A stretch of 20,094 nt of DNA from assembly GCA_002313895.1 (NCBI GenBank), contig DCAW01000179.1:1-20094 (forward strand). Reading direction: 5' to 3'. The notes below the pieces were generated by a model that saw nothing but the letters and a program-made list of their open reading frames with translations, ran no database searches and was not told the origin of the DNA. Below, piece after piece: positions 7,061 through 13,835 of this stretch (position 1 is its first letter; each line of letters begins with the position of its first letter). The stretch comes from Dehalococcoidia bacterium UBA1123 (lineage in GTDB: Bacteria; Chloroflexota; Dehalococcoidia; Lucifugimonadales; UBA1123). The position numbers and the translations under genes were made by a program.

Positions 7061-7870
7061 TTGAATGGTCGTACTAAGTTAGCGTTCATCAAGCAGGCAG
7101 GGCGCACGCGGCTTGATGACTTGTACCAGCAGGGGTCGCTCCGTGTCATGTTCCCACGGGTGTCGGACTATGACATGATAGAAGCTGTGATTGCCACGAC
7201 TTCTGGCGGGCTGGTGGGCGGGGATCAATTGGAGGTGGATGTGTCCGTTGGGCGCTGCGCTCAGGCAATGGTCACGACTCAGGCCGCCGAGAAGGTGTAT
7301 CGGTCCGTAGGCCCCGACACCTGTGTGGCTGTCAACCTCCGGCTCGAACGCGGCGGTTGGCTGGAATGGATGCCCCAGGAAACGATAATATTTGATGGAG
7401 CCCGCTTGCGCCGTCGGATTACGTTAAACGTTGAAAACGGAGCGAGGGCGCTGGCTGGTGAGATTGTCGCTTTCGGACGCTCAGGCCGAGGAGAGCGTTT
7501 GACCAACGGATTATTGCATGACGAGTGGCGAGTCATGACTGATGGCAGGCTGGTCTGGGCGGACAATCTGCACCTGGACGGCGATATTGCCTCTAAGATG
7601 AACGCTTCCGCAGGATTTCAGGGATGCAATGGGATGGCTACCTTTGTGTACGCCGCTTCCGACGCGCCCCGCTGGTTGGAGTGTTCGAGGCAGATGATTC
7701 ATGACGGCGCGATGTTCACAGGCGTGACGTGCATTGACGACGTGCTGGTTGCGCGATGGCTTGGAAACGATGTCGCGGTTGTGCGAAGCCAGTACAAAAA
7801 ATTCAGAGAGGGATTCCGGAGCATGGTTGGCAGATTTCCCGCCACGTCGCCTCGTATCTGGAACTCTTGA
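7061..7870 (+). CDS. ureD: Urease accessory protein UreD (UreH)
   Basis: 269 residues from TTG at 7061 (NGRTKLAFIKQAGRTRL), the usual beginning of the family. UreD is the scaffold that docks on the apo-urease and, with UreF and UreG, delivers nickel to the active site. Family hallmarks seen: GSLRVMFPR at 25-33, ATTSGGLVGGDQLEVDV at 45-61, VTTQAAEKVYRS at 71-82 and EWMPQETIIFDGARLRRR at 102-119. The length is normal. The ribosome-binding site is weak (AGGTAA), so translation may rely partly on coupling to upstream genes. It is the first gene of the urease cluster, 18 bases before ureAB. Confidence 0.93.
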   Translation: MNGRTKLAFIKQAGRTRLDDLYQQGSLRVMFPRVSDYDMIEAVIATTSGGLVGGDQLEVDVSVGRCAQAMVTTQAAEKVYRSVGPDTCVAVNLRLERGGWLEWMPQETIIFDGARLRRRITLNVENGARALAGEIVAFGRSGRGERLTNGLLHDEWRVMTDGRLVWADNLHLDGDIASKMNASAGFQGCNGMATFVYAASDAPRWLECSRQMIHDGAMFTGVTCIDDVLVARWLGNDVAVVRSQYKKFREGFRSMVGRFPATSPRIWNS

Positions 7871-7888
7871 ACCGAAAGGCGTAAGGTC

Positions 7889-8515
7889 TTGAATCTCACG
7901 GAGAGAGAAAAAGACAAGCTGTTAATTTCCGTAGCCGCGATGGTTGCCCGTCGCAGGCTAGAACGGGGCTTAAAGCTGAATTTCCCAGAGTCGGTCGCGC
8001 TCATTTCCGATTTTGTGGTGGAGGGCGCCAGAGACGGCCGCAGTGTCGCAGACCTCATGCAGACCGGAGCAAGCGTCCTGATCGCCGATCAGGTCATGGA
8101 CGGCGTGGCCGAGATGATTCACGATGTCCAGGTCGAAGCGACCTTTCCTGACGGAACCAAATTGGTCACGATTCACGAGCCGATCAGGCTGGCCGAAAGT
8201 GACCTGATCCCGGGCGAGATAATCACCAGCAACGATGATATTGTCCTGAACGAAGGACGCGAGAGCGTCGTCATCGGAGTCACCAACACCGGAGACCGCC
8301 CAATACAGGTCGGGTCACACTACCATTTCTTCGAGACCAACGACGCGCTGGCGTTCGACCGAGATGTCACCCGAGGATTTCGGCTAGACATTCCCGCAGG
8401 AACCGCCGTTCGGTTCGAGCCGGGCCAGTCCCGCGAAGTCGCGCTTGTCTCGTATTCAGGAAATCGGATTGTTCATGGATTCAATGGTCGGGTCAATGGG
8501 CCTCTGGAGCAATAG
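7889..8515 (+). CDS. ureAB: Urease gamma/beta fusion subunit (UreAB)
   Basis: 208 residues from TTG at 7889; MNLTEREKDKLLI is the normal beginning of the urease gamma subunit, which fixes this start. Residues 1-100 are the gamma subunit (ARRRLERGLKLNFPESVALI, RDGRSVADLM, DGVAEMIHDVQVEATFPDGT). Residues 106-208 are the beta subunit (LIPGEI, VTNTGDRPIQVGSHYHFFET, FRLDIPAGTAVRFEPG, VHGFNGRVNG). Separate ureA and ureB are the commoner bacterial form; fusions are known in Helicobacter and some other bacteria. Both parts look full length with only a short linker, so the fusion is natural. It forms the structural enzyme with UreC, which starts 3 bases after the stop. Confidence 0.95.
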   Translation: MNLTEREKDKLLISVAAMVARRRLERGLKLNFPESVALISDFVVEGARDGRSVADLMQTGASVLIADQVMDGVAEMIHDVQVEATFPDGTKLVTIHEPIRLAESDLIPGEIITSNDDIVLNEGRESVVIGVTNTGDRPIQVGSHYHFFETNDALAFDRDVTRGFRLDIPAGTAVRFEPGQSREVALVSYSGNRIVHGFNGRVNGPLEQ

Positions 8516-8518
8516 AAT

Positions 8519-10228
8519 ATGCCAAGAAACATTGATCGCAAGGCCTACGCCGATATGTATGGCCCCACTGTGGGAGATAAAGTTAGGCTGGCCGACACAG
8601 ACCTGATTATCGAGGTCGAAGTAGACAGAACGACCTACGGCGAAGAGGTCAAATTCGGAGGCGGCAAGGTCATCCGCGACGGCATGGGCCAGTCTCAGGC
8701 CACCAGAGCCGAAGGCGGTGTCGACACCGTCATCACTAATGCGCTGATTCTTGACTATTGGGGCGTCGTGAAGGCCGACATTGGACTCAAGGACGGCATA
8801 ATTGCTGCCATAGGCAAGGCGGGGAATCACGACGTTCAGCCCAACGTGGACATCATAATCGGCCCAGGCACAGAGATCATCGCCGGAGAAGGCAAGATCA
8901 TCACCGCTGGCGGCATAGACTCTCACGTCCACTTCATAGCTCCTCAGCAAATTGAGGTCGCGTTGAACACTGGCATCACCACCATGCTGGGTGGCGGAAT
9001 TGGCCCTGCCGTAGGCACTAACGCCACCACGGCGACCCCTGGCCCGTGGCACATAGCGCGCATGCTCCAAGCCGCCGAGGGTTTTCCAATGAACCTAGGC
9101 TTCTTCGGGAAAGGCAATTCTTCTTCGCCAGGGCCACTGGAGGAACAGGTATTAGCGGGCGCGTGCGGTCTCAAGCTTCACGAGGACTGGGGCACGACGC
9201 CTGCCGCAATCGACAACTGTCTGACTGTGGCTGATCGCATGGACGTTCAAGTAGCGCTCCACACCGACACCCTTAACGAGTCGGGCTTCGTCGAGACCTC
9301 CATCGCGGCGTTCAAGAACCGCACCGTGCACACATACCACACCGAGGGCGCCGGAGGTGGGCACGCTCCGGACATCATCAAGGTTTGCGGACTGACCAAC
9401 GTTCTCCCGTCGTCTACCAATCCGACTTGTCCGTTCACTATCAACACTATCGATGAACACCTGGACATGCTGATGGTCTGTCACCACCTCGACCCGCGCA
9501 TCTCGGAAGACATCGCCTTCGCGGAGAGCCGCATCCGGCGCGAGACCATTGCCGCCGAGGATATTCTGCACGACATTGGCGCCTTCAGCATGATGGCGTC
9601 GGACAGTCAGGCGATGGGCAGGGTGGGCGAGGTCATAATCCGAACGTGGCAGACCGCCGACAAGATGAAAAAGCAGCGCGGGCGACTGTCCGAGGAATTC
9701 GGCGAGAACGATAACCTGAGGGCCAAACGCTACATATCCAAGTACACTATCAATCCGGCCATCGCCCACGGCATCTCTCAGCACGTCGGGTCGGTGGAGG
9801 TTGGCAAGCTGGCTGACCTGTGCGTCTGGACGCCTGCCTTCTTCGGCGTGAAGCCGGACATGGTGATAAAGTGCGGGACCATCACCACGGCCATGATGGG
9901 CGACCCGAACGCGTCCATCCCAACGCCTCAGCCTGTCCATTACAGGCCGATGTTCGGCAGCTTCGGGCGCTCGCTGACAGAAAGTTCTGTCAGCTTCGTG
10001 TCTCAGGCGGCGTTGGATGACTCTATCGGAGAGAAATTAGTGTTGCAAAAGCGCGTTCTCAGCGTCTCAGGAACCCGCAATCTGGGCAAGAACTCGATGG
10101 TCCACAACGACCTTCTGCCAGAGATAGAGGTTGACCCCGAAACTTACGAGGTGCGAGCGGACGGCGTGTTGCTGACCTGCGAGCCTGCCGAGGTCCTGCC
10201 GATGGCCCAGCGATATTTTTTGTACTGA
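8519..10228 (+). CDS. ureC: Urease alpha subunit (UreC), catalytic
   Basis: 569 residues from ATG at 8519, in line with the usual 567-573. The active site is complete: His136 and His138 (DSHVHF), Lys219 that is carbamylated to bridge two nickel ions (GLKLHEDWG), His221, His248 (ALHTDTLNE), His274 (TYHTEGAGGGHAPD), Cys321/His322 on the mobile flap (MVCHHLDP) and Asp362 (SMMASDSQAMGRVGE). Numbering is two above the Klebsiella enzyme. The C-terminus is canonical (ASIPTPQPVHYRPMFG; PADVLPMAQRYFL-like). It hydrolyses urea to ammonia and carbamate in the cytoplasm. It lies 3 bases after ureAB and 4 before ureF. A perfect 22-base palindrome sits inside the gene at 9973-9994. Confidence 0.98.
   Translation: MPRNIDRKAYADMYGPTVGDKVRLADTDLIIEVEVDRTTYGEEVKFGGGKVIRDGMGQSQATRAEGGVDTVITNALILDYWGVVKADIGLKDGIIAAIGKAGNHDVQPNVDIIIGPGTEIIAGEGKIITAGGIDSHVHFIAPQQIEVALNTGITTMLGGGIGPAVGTNATTATPGPWHIARMLQAAEGFPMNLGFFGKGNSSSPGPLEEQVLAGACGLKLHEDWGTTPAAIDNCLTVADRMDVQVALHTDTLNESGFVETSIAAFKNRTVHTYHTEGAGGGHAPDIIKVCGLTNVLPSSTNPTCPFTINTIDEHLDMLMVCHHLDPRISEDIAFAESRIRRETIAAEDILHDIGAFSMMASDSQAMGRVGEVIIRTWQTADKMKKQRGRLSEEFGENDNLRAKRYISKYTINPAIAHGISQHVGSVEVGKLADLCVWTPAFFGVKPDMVIKCGTITTAMMGDPNASIPTPQPVHYRPMFGSFGRSLTESSVSFVSQAALDDSIGEKLVLQKRVLSVSGTRNLGKNSMVHNDLLPEIEVDPETYEVRADGVLLTCEPAEVLPMAQRYFLY
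9973..9994. repeat. Perfect palindrome inside ureC
   Basis: GCTGACAGAA (9973-9982) and TTCTGTCAGC (9985-9994) are exact reverse complements separated by AG. As RNA this is a 9-base-pair stem with a 4-base loop. It encodes part of a variable stretch of UreC, SLTESSVSF. Confidence 0.7.
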
Positions 10229-10232
10229 GGCT

Positions 10233-10925
10233 ATGACAGACACCTTCAACCTGTATCGGCTTATGACCTGGGCGTCGCCGTCCTTTCCCATCGGGGCCTT
10301 CAGCTACTCTCACGGCATCGAGTATGCGGTGCAGGCGGGGCTGGTTTCGGATGGGGAATCGCTGGAACACTGGATTCGGAGCGTCATCATCGATGGCGAT
10401 GGACGCAGCGACGCGATTCTGTTCCGTCTCGCCTACGAAGCCACGAAAACAGAGAATCGCGCCGACCTGCAAGAGATCATCGAATTGGCGTCTGCGATGC
10501 GCGCAACGTCTGAGTTTGCGGTCGAAAGCCGACAGCAGGGCGGAGCGTTCTTCAAGATTGCAATCTCAGCATGGTCGAATCCAGATTTCGAGATTGTGGA
10601 AAACCTGATTAACGGCAATGAGTCGAGTCTGGCATATCCAATCTCGTTTGCTGTTGCTTGTGCCGTTCATAGCGTGCCGCTGGAATCGTCTCTATACGCA
10701 TACCTGCATGGCTACGCGTCCAATCTAGTATCCGCTGGAGTTCGTCTGATTCCTCTCGGACAGACCGATGGTCAGTCCGTGATCGCAAACCTGGAAGCTG
10801 ATGTGGCCTCAGCAGTAGACACAGCAATGGGAACCATCCTGGACGATCTCGGCTCGGCGACGCCCATCATCGACTGGACATCCACTCAACACGAAACTCA
10901 GTACACGAGGTTGTTTCGATCATGA
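10233..10925 (+). CDS. ureF: Urease accessory protein UreF
   Basis: 230 residues from ATG at 10233, four bases after the ureC stop; a short GAGG lies just before it. UreF is an all-helical protein that forms the UreD-UreF-UreG activation complex on apo-urease and gates nickel transfer and GTP hydrolysis by UreG. The family's N-terminal signature is clear: ASPSFPIGAFSYSHGIE at 14-30, followed by LEHWI. Later blocks include YPISFAVACAVHSVPLE, YLHGYASNLVSAGVRLIPLGQTDGQ and the typical C-terminal Gln/Thr-rich end with HETQYTRLFRS. Length is normal (about 220-235). The stop overlaps the ureG start (ATGA at 10922-10925), which indicates translational coupling. Confidence 0.95.
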   Translation: MTDTFNLYRLMTWASPSFPIGAFSYSHGIEYAVQAGLVSDGESLEHWIRSVIIDGDGRSDAILFRLAYEATKTENRADLQEIIELASAMRATSEFAVESRQQGGAFFKIAISAWSNPDFEIVENLINGNESSLAYPISFAVACAVHSVPLESSLYAYLHGYASNLVSAGVRLIPLGQTDGQSVIANLEADVASAVDTAMGTILDDLGSATPIIDWTSTQHETQYTRLFRS

Positions 10926-11563
10926 GTACAAAAACGAAATCACGTCCCGTCCGAATAGGCGTCGGAGGCCCGGTGGGTTCAGGCAAGACCGCACTGATAG
11001 ACAGGATTTGCAAATTCCTGCGTCAGGACTACCAGTTGGCTGTCATAACCAACGATATCTACACAAGAGAGGACGCCGAGTTCCTGATTAACAGCGGCGC
11101 ATTGCCTCCTGACCGCATCGAGGGCGTCGAGACCGGAGGATGCCCTCACACTGCTGTGCGTGAAGACGCTTCCATCAACATAGAAGCTATCGACAGGATG
11201 ACCGCTCGATTTCCTGATCTGGACATTGTGTTCGTTGAGTCAGGAGGCGATAATCTGGCCGCGACCTTCAGTCCCGAACTGGCCGACGTGACTATATACG
11301 TCATAGACGTGGCTGCTGGAGACAAGATTCCCCGCAAAGGGGGCCCCGCCATCACCCGGTCGGACCTCCTACTGATAAACAAGACTGACCTAGCCCCGAT
11401 GGTGGGAGCCGACCTGGGCGTAATGGGCCGTGACGCCCGAAAGATGCGCGGCTCGAAGCCGACAGTGTTCACCAACCTGAAAACAGGCGATGGCGTCGAG
11501 GACGTCGCTGGTTTTATTGTCCGAGCTCAGAGTTCCATGACTCCTGATAACCTGAAATCCTGA
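10922..11563 (+). CDS. ureG: Urease accessory GTPase UreG
   Basis: 213 residues from ATG at 10922. UreG binds GTP and nickel and drives metal insertion into urease. Seen: P-loop GGPVGSGKT at 15-23, VITNDIYTREDAEFL at 41-55, the nickel/zinc-binding Cys-Pro-His at 74-76 (GCPHTAVRED), ESGGDN at 106-111 and the guanine-specificity NKTD at 153-156. There is no His-rich N-terminal tail, which some UreG proteins use for nickel storage; a partner such as UreE is not in the window either. The last codons (DNLKS and the stop) lie inside a CAGG-type repeat at 11543-11569, so the C-terminal residues are partly repeat-encoded. The gene converges with the MaoC-like gene 7 bases away. Confidence 0.97.
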   Translation: MSTKTKSRPVRIGVGGPVGSGKTALIDRICKFLRQDYQLAVITNDIYTREDAEFLINSGALPPDRIEGVETGGCPHTAVREDASINIEAIDRMTARFPDLDIVFVESGGDNLAATFSPELADVTIYVIDVAAGDKIPRKGGPAITRSDLLLINKTDLAPMVGADLGVMGRDARKMRGSKPTVFTNLKTGDGVEDVAGFIVRAQSSMTPDNLKS

Positions 11564-11569
11564 AACCTG
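11543..11569 (-). repeat. CAGG-periodic repeat, copy 3 (reverse orientation, spans ureG stop)
   Basis: CCTG at 11543, 11551, 11559 and 11566 (spacings 8, 8, 7) is CAGG on the minus strand. The element covers the last codons and stop of ureG and reaches to the stop of the convergent MaoC-like gene. A partial copy, CAGGTTTCAGG, lies at 12053-12063 over the stop of the neighbouring MaoC-like gene. Confidence 0.55.
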
Positions 11570-11570
11570 A

Positions 11571-12023
11571 TTACTCGTCCAAGGTCAGCGTCGCCTCTGC
11601 AATGCCCATCAGTTTGTCCATCTGGTTGACGCCCCGCAATTCGCACTCGACGATTTTTCTGTCGCCCTCAACGCGCTTGCCGGTGATCTTCCCTGTGAAC
11701 GTCACGGTGTCGCCGGGACGGAAGGCGTCGATGGCCTTGAACAGGATGCTCCCGCCGTCATAGAAGCTATGGGCAGGAAACCACTGTTCCAACGTTTGAG
11801 CCACGTATGACATTGTGGTCACTCCGGCGTTGACCGTCGTGCCGAACAGCCCTTCTTTGGCGAACTCCGGGTCGTTGTGGATGTTGCGAGGGATGTCCTC
11901 GACAACGTCGATTGCGACTCTCGCGCCGTCGATGGTCTCCTGAGACTCGCTGATCTCGAAAAGAGGCAGTTGGTCGTCAATCTTGATAGAATCGAATGTT
12001 ATCTTCTGGGCGCTGATTGCCAT
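11571..12023 (-). CDS. MaoC-like hot-dog dehydratase, small subunit type
   Basis: 150 residues from ATG at 12023, with an AAGGA-type ribosome-binding site upstream. The sequence has the one-domain MaoC/(R)-hydratase pattern: IHNDPEFAKEGLFGTTVNAG at 48-67, then SILFKAIDAFRPGDTVTFTGKITGK, where the hot-dog beta strands and the RPGDT turn are typical. His49 is in the position of the catalytic His of hydratase 2 enzymes. The partner Asp, normally five residues before it, is Ile44 here, with Asp43 one place off, so the dyad is not canonical. Known members hydrate trans-2-enoyl-CoA. It lies 35 bases after the second MaoC-like gene on the same strand, and the two resemble the C- and N-terminal halves of longer hydratases, so a heteromer is plausible (inference). 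Confidence 0.85.
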   Translation of the reverse strand: MAISAQKITFDSIKIDDQLPLFEISESQETIDGARVAIDVVEDIPRNIHNDPEFAKEGLFGTTVNAGVTTMSYVAQTLEQWFPAHSFYDGGSILFKAIDAFRPGDTVTFTGKITGKRVEGDRKIVECELRGVNQMDKLMGIAEATLTLDE

Positions 12024-12058
12024 TGGATTTTCCTTCCGGTGAAAATAGGCGTCAGGTT

Positions 12059-12562
12059 TCAGGATTCTCGGGTGTTCTGGCCTTTGGCGTATTCAAAGAC
12101 GCATGTGTAGTCGTACTCGGCTACCTTCTCGTCGTTCTGGTTGGTTGCCTCGACCCGGAATGTCACGAACTTGTTGCCCCTTCGCTCCTCCTTGCTCAAG
12201 ATGTGGCCGAAGCTGGTGATGAAGTCGCCTGACTGGATGGGGGAGTGCCAGCGAACTTCGCACTTGGAGAAGGGAGTCTGGCGGGCGTTTTCGCTGGCCT
12301 TCTCCAGAGCGGTGAATCCGTTGTTTGCGGCGATGTCGGGGCGACGCAGGGGCGCAACTCGAAAAATCATCGTCGGCATAGCTAATTTGACCAAGCGCTC
12401 CAGTTCGCCGGACTCGGCAGGGTAGTAATCGGGGTTGGGATTTCGCACGGCCTTCGCGTAGGTGGCGATAAGCTCTTCTGTGACTTCTATGGTCAATTTC
12501 GGACCTGTTTGTCCCACTTCAACGACATCGTATTCCCACCGGATTTCTGCATTTTCGACCAT
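12059..12562 (-). CDS. MaoC-like N-terminal-domain (FAS1-type dehydratase) protein
   Basis: 167 residues from ATG at 12562, preceded by GAGGTGA. An upstream in-frame ATG at 12601 overlaps a likely -10 box and is rejected. The sequence follows the N-terminal half-domain of double hot-dog dehydratases: VEVGQTGPKLTIEVTEELI, YAKAVRNPNPDYY at 35-47, LAMPTMIFRV at 60-69 and PIQSGDFITSFGHILSKEER at 108-127. The His expected after the Asn-Pro segment in catalytic hot-dog domains is absent, so this subunit is probably the substrate-binding partner of the neighbouring MaoC-like protein. Such split pairs are known, for example ChsH1/ChsH2 in steroid side-chain degradation. The substrate here is unknown. 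It is the first gene of a two-gene minus-strand operon. Confidence 0.85.
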   Translation of the reverse strand: MVENAEIRWEYDVVEVGQTGPKLTIEVTEELIATYAKAVRNPNPDYYPAESGELERLVKLAMPTMIFRVAPLRRPDIAANNGFTALEKASENARQTPFSKCEVRWHSPIQSGDFITSFGHILSKEERRGNKFVTFRVEATNQNDEKVAEYDYTCVFEYAKGQNTRES

Positions 12563-12599
12563 GACGTTCACCTCGCGGCGTGTGATAGACTTAGGCCGC

Positions 12600-12629
12600 A
12601 TTTTACTGAGAATTACTTCAGATAGTCCA
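12600..12629 (-). promoter_or_regulatory. Likely promoter of the MaoC-like gene pair
   Basis: On the minus strand TGGACT (12624-12629) and TAAAAT (12600-12605) are 18 bases apart; matches to consensus are 4 of 6 and 5 of 6. The start site would lie about 30 bases before the ATG at 12562, which supports that start. Confidence 0.45.
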
Positions 12630-12667
12630 GCAGGACTCTAATTTAATGGATCGAATAGGGTTACGAA

Positions 12668-13834
12668 TTGGAGACGACCGGAGCGCTCAAACAACTGAAG
12701 GTTTTGGAGACAGCCGAAGGCATCTCCGGCCCCTACTGCGGCAAGCTGATGGCGGGTCTGGGCGCGGACGTCATTAAAATCGAGCCTCCTCACGGAGACT
12801 CAGCCCGACAGACAGGCCCGTTTCCCAACGACATTCCCGATCCCGAAGCCAGCGGCCTGTTCCTATATCTCAACACAGGTAAACGCAGCGTCACGTTGGA
12901 CCTTGAACACGAGAGCGACACCGTTCTGAAAATGGTTCAGGACGTGGACGTCGTTATCGAGAACCATCCGCCGGGAAAGCTGGCGTCGTTGGGGTTGGGA
13001 TACGACGACATGGCCCGCGTCAACCCAAGCGTTCTGGTCGTGTCCATAACCCCTTTCGGTCAGTATGGCCCGTATCGAGATTTCGAGAGTTCGGACATCG
13101 TGGTCCACGCTCTGAGTGGCGAGCTTTACCTGGCAGGGCGACCTGAGCGGGAACCGCTGAAGAAGGGCGGAAACCTGTCCGAGTATCACGGCGGTCTCAA
13201 CGGGCATCTGAGTGTCATGGCCGCGCTATATGCTCGGCAAACGACAGGCCGAGGACAGCATATTGATGTTTCCCTGTTGGAGGGCGCGACCGCAGTCATC
13301 GGCATGGCCGTCAAACGGTGGGTGTACATGGGTCAGGTGGACGCTCGCAGGGGGGCGGAGGGTCACCCGTGGCCCAATGGTATATGGCCGGCGAAGGACG
13401 GATACATCCTGGCGTACAGCAGGCCCGCGGTGGACTGGTGGTCGATGTTCGTGAATATGATGGACGAAGTCGGCGTTTCGGGATTCGACGATCCGAAATT
13501 CAAAACCGCCGAAGGCCGAGCCGAGAATGTCGAGATTTTGGACGGCCTTTTCCAGTCATGGCTCTCTGGATGCACGAAAGAAGAGGTCTATCATCATGCA
13601 CAGAAACACGGGCTGCCCTTCGGCTACGTCGCCACAGCGCCAGATATGCTCGCCTCTCCTCAGATGAAGGCGAGAGATTTTTTCGTGTCCATCGACCATC
13701 CCAATACGGGCGAATTGCCTTATCCAGGCGCTCCGTATTCTATGAGCCAAACACCCTTCGAATTCATTCGCGCTCCGTTGCTTGGCGAGCACAACGACGA
13801 AGCGCTGGGCGCATACAGAACCGAGGCAATTTGA
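12668..13834 (+). CDS. Family III CoA-transferase, Glu-type subunit of pair 1
   Basis: 388 residues from TTG at 12668, preceded by AGGG. CaiB/BaiF features: ISGPYCGKLMAGLGADVIKI at 19-38, SGLFLYLNTGKRSVTLDLE at 62-80, VVIENHPPGKLASLGLGYDD at 95-114 and GRGQHIDVSLLEG at 194-206. It ends with the usual APLLGEHND segment. Where family members have the catalytic Asp, this protein has Glu172 (GGNLSEYHGGLNGH). It is a clear paralogue of the gene at 16571: both share SGPYC, ADVIKIEPP, GPFP, SGLFL and a Glu at that place. The stop is one base before the TTG start of the next CoA-transferase, so the two are probably translated as a coupled pair. Role: CoA transfer or partner subunit; the substrate is unknown. 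Confidence 0.9.
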   Translation: METTGALKQLKVLETAEGISGPYCGKLMAGLGADVIKIEPPHGDSARQTGPFPNDIPDPEASGLFLYLNTGKRSVTLDLEHESDTVLKMVQDVDVVIENHPPGKLASLGLGYDDMARVNPSVLVVSITPFGQYGPYRDFESSDIVVHALSGELYLAGRPEREPLKKGGNLSEYHGGLNGHLSVMAALYARQTTGRGQHIDVSLLEGATAVIGMAVKRWVYMGQVDARRGAEGHPWPNGIWPAKDGYILAYSRPAVDWWSMFVNMMDEVGVSGFDDPKFKTAEGRAENVEILDGLFQSWLSGCTKEEVYHHAQKHGLPFGYVATAPDMLASPQMKARDFFVSIDHPNTGELPYPGAPYSMSQTPFEFIRAPLLGEHNDEALGAYRTEAI

Positions 13835-13835
13835 A

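Noticed and set aside
9428..9433. Cys304 in UreC (NPTCPFT) as a damaged active site
   Set aside because: Other functional ureases have Arg, Leu or Ile at this place, so the position tolerates change; the nickel ligands and flap residues are all present.
8456..9940. Long minus-strand frames opposite ureC (204 and 262 codons)
   Set aside because: Typical antisense shadows of a GC-rich conserved gene; the sense strand encodes complete urease.
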